DNA of 64,000 bases, taken from Acanthaster planci. Taxonomy: Eukaryota; Echinodermata; Asteroidea; Valvatida; Acanthasteridae. Below the pieces are notes generated by a model. That model was given only the letters and a program-made list of their open reading frames with translations. It was not told where the DNA came from and searched no databases. The stretch spans positions 1,165,426 to 1,229,425 of the forward strand of contig NW_019091431.1 in NCBI RefSeq assembly GCF_001949145.1. The letters run 5' to 3'. The translations under genes and the position numbers were made by a program. Shown here piece after piece: positions 56,512 to 64,000 of this stretch (the first letter of the stretch is position 1; each line of letters begins with the position of its first letter).

Positions 56512-58629
56512 ACCAACTTGTAATGTCGGAAATCCTGAATTGATTATTGTAGTATTTTCCCACTTGCAAAGGACAGCCCGGGAGGCTGAAACCAGACCCA
56601 TAGACATCCTGCATATGAAGTGTGTATACATGTACATATCGATTTCCTTGGCATTCCCAGACCAGTTGTGTTGGTAGGAATGAGGTGTGTTGGAATTATC
56701 AGGAGAATAGCCTGGAATCTGCCTCTGAGGACCCAAAACTTTGTATCTTTATGTGTTTTAGTCCGGTCCTCGCCGTCATCAACCAAAACTACTATTTCAG
56801 CTGGGCTCACGTTCAGAAAGTGAGAGCTCTTTGAACTTGATACAGAAGGTGTAGATTGACACTAAGAGGTGGGGAGCTGTACATGACTAGTTTTCGACAG
56901 AATTTGCACAAATGCATTGATGGAAGTAGCGTTTGTACTGCTTAGGCTTAAGCTGTGCACAGTGTCCAGAGAGGCTGCCAAGGAGTTAATTCTGCTGAGC
57001 ACAAAAATATTGCTTAGCAAAAACGGTTTACCAGCTACAGTCTCTTTGACTGCTCTCTGTCTGTTGTAGCATAATGCATTTATTCTCTGAGCACTGTTTT
57101 AAGCAGAATAGCTAAGCGTCTGAAGAGAAGTTCCCTAATGTCAAACAGTTTGAATGCCAGCTATATCCCATCCGTGCACTCTATGCTTTATACCTCAACA
57201 CACCAACTGCTGTCAAGCATTTTGGCACCTGCTGTCGCTACATCACACTTGTTGGGTCAGTTTGGTATTTCAAAAATACACGAGTACGAGGGAACAAAGT
57301 GCCCACGTTAGGTGGCATATGGCTGTGCTAAATAGCTCTGATAGGGCAGACGATTTGTGCATGAATGCTGCTGTTCCCAAATGGATGTGCTCCAGTCAAG
57401 GCATGCACTGTTGGTATATACAATGTGTACCCAACTGGCTTATTCCTTTCCCCAAACTTTGTTATTAAAACCTGATTCTTAGTAAGAAGTTCTCTCTCTC
57501 TCTTCTTGTAAATAAATGCACATGTTTGTAGATGGTATATTTGCTGCCCATGTGAGAGTATTTCCATTAATTTCTATAATGAAGTGATGATACTAGTTGA
57601 TGAATATTTATTTTTAGTCCTAAATTGGACTCGGACTGCAATTTTTTTTAATGCTCAATTTCTCAAGAAAAAGTTGCCCCCACCCGTTGGAAGGGAATGT
57701 AAGAATTCCTTCTTATCCCAGTAACAAAAGCAACCTTCATACATTTGCATAATGGAAGTTTTTAGAATCTGACTTCCAAATGCATGTTAGAGCAACGCAC
57801 CCCCCCCCCCACACACACACACAGACTTCATATAAAAAGTTAATGACGTCCGTACATAGTTTAGAAAAGGTGCTCTTTAGTGATTTCAAGATAAGCGGAC
57901 GGGGTTCATGGACATACAGTTTTACTGATTGATGTTGTAATCTATTCGGTATTCCAGAGATATGTAATACAAAACTGCTGCAAACTGCTTGCTGACTACC
58001 GTGACCTAAATACAAATCTCAAAACATGGAGGGCCTGACGTTTCGATCCAAGCAGAATCTATGCCTTTTGTCTTTGAGAAAGATTCTGGTAGGATCGAAA
58101 ACGATTTATTCGGTTTTCACAATACAGACACATGTAGGTACAGACAAAGGTGCAACACAGACAAGAAGACTGTTGACAGGAAAGAAAAGGTAAAAAGGTC
58201 ATAGGCCCTAAAGGGAAAACTTTGGATAACGACAAAATTGAAATAATGAAAATTATTTCTGTTGGGGTCCTAATGACGCCTTGCTTGTGTGGAAAGGTAG
58301 GCCTACTTCAGTATGTCACTATGTGAAAGGTCCTACCTCCATGGTTCAACTGGCAAACATTAGAATAACAAAGGAATTGATCATGGGTTTCATTTAGTCT
58401 CGGAAGCTCGCTCGCCGTTCCATTGATGTACGCACCAAAAGACATCAACAAAGCTAAGTGGTTGGGGAGGGATGCGTGTTCAGCACGGCGGAATATTTTC
58501 CTGTTGCGAAGCACACGCGGTACACGTACTGGGGTTCATCTGAAATTCTTCGTGTCCAGAGCAAATCCGACCCCAGAGCTGGAGCTCAGTGATCCTACGT
58601 CAACGCTCGTTGATGATCCGACAGCAGTC
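56512..58629. other. TRAPPC1 3' UTR and 5' flank of the CH-domain gene
   Basis: No exon recognised except possible 5' UTR or N-terminal extension of the next gene. AATAAA at 57,511-57,516 is the likely TRAPPC1 signal. A short C10/(CA)6 simple repeat lies near 57,800, and a palindromic pair GTTTCGATCC…GGATCGAAA near 58,040-58,103. Confidence 0.5.
57511..57516 (+). terminator. candidate polyadenylation signal, TRAPPC1
   Basis: AATAAA about 1 kb after the TRAPPC1 stop; the first canonical signal on this strand after the gene. Confidence 0.45.
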
Positions 58630-61600
58630 ATGCCTGATTCAGACCCGACCGCTGCGGATGCGGAATGGAAAAAAATCCAGCAAAATACATTCACAAGATG
58701 GATCAACGAGCAGCTGAAGCCGGCGGGGAAATATGTGTACAATGTCGAGACAGATCTGGGGGATGGATTGATCCTGATTGCTCTGTTGGACCAGCTGATA
58801 GCATCTGACGGCCGCTCCCCCGATCTGCCCCGCTGTAATAAGAGACCTGTGTTTAAATCACAGAGGTTGGAGAACATCTCTATCGTCTTGAAGAAGATAG
58901 AAGATGAACAGATCAGGCTGGTCAACATCGGTTTGTGGTTTGGAAAGAGTTCCATGTACAGACTTCAAGTTGGGGGTACCCGGGCACAAACCTGTGATAA
59001 TGAGACTGGTCTGAAAAGTTTTGTTGGAAAGAGTTCCATTTATGGACAACACTAATTTTCCCATAAAATGTTATAACATTCGTCTGAAAGTGGTAACGTG
59101 TCCTAAAAAGCAAAATTTAGCTCAGAAAACTCTGAAGCATTTAGATGCTACTTAACACCAATTTTTTTTTTCAGACAAGTCTCATAGGTTTGTGCACAGG
59201 GGCATCAAAGTGTTTTACATTGTGGAACTCTTTCCATTTTGTTTTTTAAGTAATGCTTCAATATTTACCCTGCTAAATTTGACTTGTTCAGGACATTTTA
59301 GCTTTTTAAATAGCTGATAAATAATTGCATGGGAAAATAAGTGATATCTGTGTGTGGAACTCCTTCCCCAAGGGAAGTTATGCCTGATTGCATTGAAACT
59401 ACTATCGCAAGTTCCAAAAAGCAAAATTTCATATGGATGAAGCAAGCTTGTTGATGGCTGCTCTTATTCAGAGCAACAGGGAGAACCATACATATGCATG
59501 CTTTTGACAAGTCGCTACACCCTGTTATTGGTGGAAGGGATAATTAATGTGCATATCAATCAGACCATGGAATGTTGCACAGTTTGTAGGAATTCTTGTT
59601 ACTAATGAGCACATCATACTTCAACTTTCTGGTCCAAAGGAGATTTATAATGAGCTGACCAAGATAAACTTCACAATCAAGATCAATGTGAAACAAACAG
59701 GCTCCATACATTGTGCCAGATGTCGGTGTTTTATCAACTGTTAATTGGAAATATTTTTAAGAAGCTATAAAGTTAGTGAAAACATATTAGTTTACTATGG
59801 AGAATATTTTTGCCATTTTTCTCCATATCCATTAGATGCATCCGACATCTTGAAGGGCAACCTCAAGTTGATCTTGGGTTTAATTTGGACACTGATTCTG
59901 AAGTATCAAATAAGCCTGGATTCTTCTTCCAAGACACCCAAACAGGCTATGCTAGAGTGGATAAACACTGTTCTGCCAGATAGGTGCATCACTAACTTCA
60001 CCACGGACTGGAACGATGGAATAGCACTCAGGTAATTAGGACTGATCTGTTGTTGCTGGGTTGTTGTGAGACAGTGCCAACTTGACAGCTGTGACTCTTG
60101 GTGGCAAGGAATGGTGTTGATGACAGTTGTGGTGGTGGCTGATGTAGAAGTTATGGAATGGCAATGACATTGAGGGTGATAGTGACAGTAACAGTGACAA
60201 TGATTTTGCCGTAGCAGTCATGATGTAACAAAAACAAGCACAACTGCATACATTTTCTTGATCCATATGAAACCAAGTCATACCATCCTTATCATTACTG
60301 TTCGCAGTGCGCTGATCAATTTCTGCGACCCAACACTGCTGACCAACGTCAAGTCCCTCGACCCAGCCAGTGCCCTCGACAACTGCACCCATGCCATTCA
60401 ATTGGCCAAGGATAAATTTGAAATCCCTCAAATCCTGGACCCAGCAGACATGAACAATCCTAAAGTGGATGAACTGAGTGTGATGACATACTTATCCTAC
60501 TTCCCAAGGAAAGGGGGGCCGGGATGGAAAACAACCTTGAACTGGGTCCGCAACAAAGTCCCAGAACTCAACGTACAAAATTTTCAGGTTATTTCCTGTG
60601 TTCATTTAACGCTTTTGTCATTCAAGCAACATGTGCACTCAAATTTCAATCATGATGGTTTATTGAATCAAGTATTTGCAAGATTTCTATTTGTTTTCTA
60701 ATCTTTTTTCTACTACAAAGTGAAGCAAAATGCCAGAGCTTGTAACTTTATTTTTGATTCAAGTAAAAAACTGTTTGAAAAAAAATACTTTTAAAAAATC
60801 TACATGGCATGATTGGAATTTTTAAAGTGTATTTGGTCTGTTAATCAGTTCCTGATATGACACATTTCCCAAAATGTTATAATTACTGCAGAAACATTGT
60901 AAACTCAGGCTATGATAGAGAAGCTTGATCGCCAAACTACCAAGTCCTGTAAGGAGTCATAATTTTAAGTGGATTTTATGTGCAGATTAAAATCTGTCTC
61001 ATATCTGTTAATGTGGCTGTCGTAAATACACATAGGAGTAGTTTGGGAGCAAGGAATTGGTAAGGTGGTCGAAACCAGCAGATATGTACAATGTTTTTTA
61101 ATCAATTCATTTGGTTATAAAAAATCAGGTACACAATGTGTACATAGCATTCACCAAGATTCTCAGAAATTCTCGGAAGTTCTTTGACAAGATGAAATCA
61201 CTATTTTAATTGCTGATGATTTAAATGTTTCTCTCTTTTCAATAGAGTGACTGGAATGATGGGCGTGTCCTGTGTGCTCTTGCGGAGGCAGTGGCTGAGG
61301 GCGCATGCCCAGAATGGAGAGAGCTCAACAAAGATGAAAAGCTGGCAAACTGCCAAAAAGGTACGTATGTAAAGAGGGATTAACAGTAAAACAACATTTG
61401 TAATAGTGTCATTAAAAGTCATTAATACATGTAATTGAGACAATTGAGAGATTATTTATAGACTTATTCCAAGGAAACTGTGATTCTCACCAGTCCAATG
61501 CCACTTTCTCGTTGACCTTTGCTCATCTTTTGTACTGATTTCGTGAGTTTGTGCTGAGTTTTTTTAACTTGTTTTTATCCTAGGTATTGAAGCAGGTACC

Positions 61601-61714
61601 AAGTTGGGTATCAAACCCACATTGAGTGCCCAGCAGCTCATGAGCCATGATGTAAAGGAGCATGATGTGTTGTTTTATGCCGTTCACTTCCAGCTCTTTG
61701 AGCTTAAACAATAG
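58630..61714 (+). CDS. filamin/jitterbug-type protein with three CH domains and no Ig repeats
   Basis: Actin-binding protein of the filamin family. Five exons, 58630-58930, 59836-60031, 60308-60587, 61246-61360 and 61584-61714, give 340 residues. CH1 (about 12-125): WKKIQQNTFTRWINEQLK, DLGDGLILIALLDQL, LENISIVLKKIE, GNLKLILGLIWTLI. CH2 (about 137-245): WINTVLPDRCITNFTTDWNDG, DELSVMTYLSYFP. CH3 (about 254-340): WVRNKVPELNVQNFQ, DWNDGRVLCALAEAV, then FELKQ and TAG. Drosophila jitterbug also has three tandem CH domains but continues into filamin Ig repeats; here the frame stops just after CH3. The start is uncertain: the frame stays open upstream to an ATG at 58,426, which would add 68 residues. 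I chose 58,630 for its better context (G at -3) and closeness to CH1. A strong donor-like GTGAGT at 61,750 suggests a spliced 3' UTR. Confidence 0.85.
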
Positions 61715-63180
61715 TCTGACTACAGCATGGAATTAATGATAAGGCACAATGTGAGTACTGCAAATGCCTTCTATTCTTTTTGAAATTTTGTTTGAGAAAA
61801 ACGAAAGCTCTAAAATGATTATTTAGAGGTTTTTATTTAGATGATTCCTTGAATTGGTACAGGTGCCGGCAGCTGCTTTTATTTTAGTAGTCATTGAAAT
61901 ATATGTAGCATGTATAGCATTGATTTCCATTAACCCTAACCCCCTAGGGTGTATATAATATTATCTTGAAATCAGAGGATTCGGTAAAAAGCCTTCTATA
62001 GCTTTCAAATATGCTAAAAACTTCAAACTTCGTTGTTCACGTTGGCCCTGATAGTTTAACATGGCACTTGAGTCAGTGTTTACAGACCATGTACTGATTT
62101 GCTGTCACACTTTAAGCCAGGTCTTACAAGCTGCAATTAGTACTTCTCTTGGGCAGGCCAGCACACCAGATTTCGCTCTACTGAACAAGTTCAAGCTAGT
62201 GTTGAACTGCTGAACATGTTCTGCTGCAACAACTTTGTGATTTTGTGTTGTTGGAAATTTCAAAAATGTGTGATATATTTTATTTGAATGCATATTCATA
62301 GCAACAAAGATGATATATATATACATTTATATATATTTTTCATACTTTCAAAATTTTAGGGATTCCATTTTACTTGAGTCTTGTACTTGTAGACATGAAA
62401 TGAATTAATTATGAAAATGGTAAAACTCATTTTTTTAACCCTAGGTAACTTCCCCAGATATGTGTGAATGAGAGTTATCTTTATCCAGTCAAAGTTTGAA
62501 GAAGTTACAGATTTAAGCTAGGAATATAGTTTTGGAGTGACAGAAGGGGAGTTTAATTGATGAGGAGGTTATTTAGAATATTGGTATAAGATGTTAAAAA
62601 AGTAGAATATTAAGAAATATTCGTAAAATTTGAAATCAGATCTGCTAACTTTTTTCTTAGATTTTAATTACGGGGCATTTAGTTGTGTACATTATACATG
62701 TAATTGCATTTGTATCATGAAAACATTGTCATCCTGATATCTGATTTGTTTCTTCTATTTTGCTATTTAAATAATGTCTCGTTTGATTGGTTTGACGATA
62801 GAAGCCTTTCACAAATACAAATACATGTACCTATAAGAATTAGGGTTAGATTTTTCTTCGTTATGACATAAGAGGGAGAAAAGGTAATCAATAAATTAAC
62901 AATGTAATTTATTGGTAGATCATTCATAGGGATCAACTATTGTCACGGCTGTAATACGTAGACTCATAACATAGACCAAGAAAGAAGGAATAGACTTAGT
63001 GGCGCTAACACTTTCAATTTTGTATAGCTTGCTTGGTGCTTTTGAATATTGCCTAGGTCCATAGATGAAATAGAATTAAATAATCCAGTAACTACACAAA
63101 TGAATTTTTCGTAAATGATAGTTTTTTGTGCGTATATGTGGGTGTACTATCGTGTCATTGTTGACCTCTGCACAAAAGAA
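61715..63180. other. AT-rich 3' flank of the CH-domain gene
   Basis: No coding exon seen. Contains repeat D copy 3 (61,931-61,990), a short AT microsatellite near 62,315 and an AATAAA at 62,890-62,895 that may end the CH-gene transcript. Confidence 0.5.
61931..61990. repeat. dispersed repeat family D, copy 3
   Basis: TAACCCTAACCCCCTAGGGT then GTATATAATATTATCTTGAA and GAGGATT, a diverged copy of 33,847-33,909 and 35,211-35,276, same orientation. Confidence 0.65.
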
Positions 63181-63216
63181 GTCCACATAATGCAGGGTAC
63201 GATGGCGTTGGCAAAT

Positions 63217-63442
63217 CACGTTGGCCAATCACGATGGGCGAAATCTGTCGACCCAACGCGCGTTCGGAAAGGGTCAACAAATTTGGCGCATCGTGATTGG
63301 CCAACGTGTTGCAAACTCTCGGAGGCGCACTATTGTGAATCGCCCGGATTGATATCGTCTGTGGTCGCCACGAAAATAAATTAACAGAGGGCGCTCTACT
63401 GTTGCTGCGCGCGCTCCGACGTTCCGTCGTCATTGGACCACG
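63217..63442. promoter_or_regulatory. possible promoter with paired CCAAT boxes and an ERSE-II site
   Basis: A perfect 20-bp inverted repeat (63,217-63,236 CACGTTGGCCAATCACGATG and 63,289-63,308) places one CCAAT box on each strand. Downstream, ATTGGACCACG at 63,432-63,442 is an exact ERSE-II motif (ATTGG-N-CCACG), bound by NF-Y with ATF6/XBP1 in vertebrates, and overlaps CACGTG. The segment is GC-richer than its surroundings. No coding start can be tied to it inside the window. The inverted repeat could instead be the ends of a tiny transposon. Confidence 0.4.
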
Positions 63443-64000
63443 TGTTGTCACTTCCACAGATAAAATTGATCTCTTTCGAAAGTGTAACAGTGCCCTTTAA
63501 AGTTATTTCAAACAATTTATTTTAAAAATTAGTGTTTGGTCTGAAATAAAAATAGATAAAGCATATCTGCCAGAGCGCTATTGATTAATTCTCGATAACG
63601 CAATACAGTATGCGCTGCGTATTGATCAATTATTCACATAATGAATCGACCTTTGGTATGGTCGCCAGGTGTGTCGTATGCAGGCGAATTCGCGCCTGTG
63701 CACTTACAATTATGCATCGTAAAGCTGACGCATGTAGCAGCTGGAAAATGGGTAGATGGTATAGGGCAAAAGCTTGAGTTTATCCATGTTAGACGGTGGC
63801 TAACCGAAGAATATGGAGGCCTGATGAAAACGTAATCACGCGTTCAGGAGATTCTGTGAGAATTGTGAAACGAACCTGATTTGCCACAAGTGGACAACAA
63901 CACGAGGTTCTTGTACTGGACATAAGACTGTTGATCTAGGCCTTATCACCCTCTGCGGTTCTTAAGGGATACGATATTGTGAGCCTGGTGTGCTGTACGG
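63443..64000. other. window end, no gene recognised
   Basis: A 64-codon open frame at 63,641-63,835 (+) has no recognisable motif. The stretch may be 5' UTR or first intron of a gene beyond the window. Confidence 0.4.

Noticed and set aside
58040-58103. Paired GTTTCGATCC and GGATCGAAA words suggesting a structured repeat.
   Set aside because: Short arms in a low-complexity setting; I could not define boundaries.
58426-58629. Upstream ATG giving a 68-residue N-terminal extension of the CH-domain protein.
   Set aside because: Poor start context and no recognisable family sequence, though DPT repeats just before 58,630 look protein-like; left as an alternative.
63641-63835. Sixty-four-codon open frame near the right edge.
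   Set aside because: No known motif, no evident splice structure, and the context does not separate it from a chance frame.

Overview
The window is genomic DNA from an animal. Its genes are split by canonical GT-AG introns of roughly 0.1-1.8 kb. The proteins are closest to metazoan families, and the introns hold many short inverted-repeat transposons. Alpha2-type collagen IV, a DCUN1D1/2-type protein, RHBDD1 with its C-terminal ubiquitin/p97 tail and a three-CH filamin-type protein together suggest a marine invertebrate, perhaps a deuterostome. I cannot name the species from sequence alone.

Layout, left to right. 1-6,185: no exon found; probably 5' intron or flank of the collagen gene. 6,186-29,943 (+): 38 exons of an alpha2-type collagen IV, from the end of the 7S region through the whole triple helix to the complete NC1 domain and stop (1,701 residues visible). 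34,870-39,100 (-): a complete 7-exon DCUN1D1/2 gene whose first coding exon is only the ATG. 39,547-41,203 (+): a complete 3-exon NDUFA1 gene, 74 residues. 42,674-46,895 (-): a 9-exon ER Hsp70 related to BiP/HSPA5 with altered nucleotide-binding motifs and a KDEF C-terminus. 48,504-51,364 (+): RHBDD1 intramembrane protease, 6 exons. 53,475-56,511 (+): TRAPPC1, 4 exons, with a U12-type second intron. 58,630-61,714 (+): a filamin/jitterbug-like protein of three calponin-homology domains that stops with no Ig repeats. 61,715-64,000: AT-rich flank, then a GC-richer CCAAT/ERSE-II-containing segment that may be a promoter.

The genes are closely packed and arranged in pairs. COL4 and DCUN1D are tail to tail, DCUN1D and NDUFA1 are head to head across 446 bp with an NRF1-like palindrome, NDUFA1 and the Hsp70 are tail to tail, and the Hsp70 and RHBDD1 diverge. 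Several products act in the secretory pathway (BiP-like protein, RHBDD1 in ER-associated degradation, TRAPPC1 in ER-Golgi tethering, secreted collagen), but nothing shows co-regulation.

Introns and gaps hold non-autonomous DNA transposon remnants (Harbinger-like with TAA duplication, piggyBac-like with TTAA duplication, pogo/Tigger-like ends), a 62-bp tandem repeat, a degenerate RecQ-like helicase fragment inside a long inverted repeat, and four families of dispersed repeats. All exon borders were placed by eye from splice signals, frame continuity and remembered family sequences; exon lengths and phases were checked for consistency.
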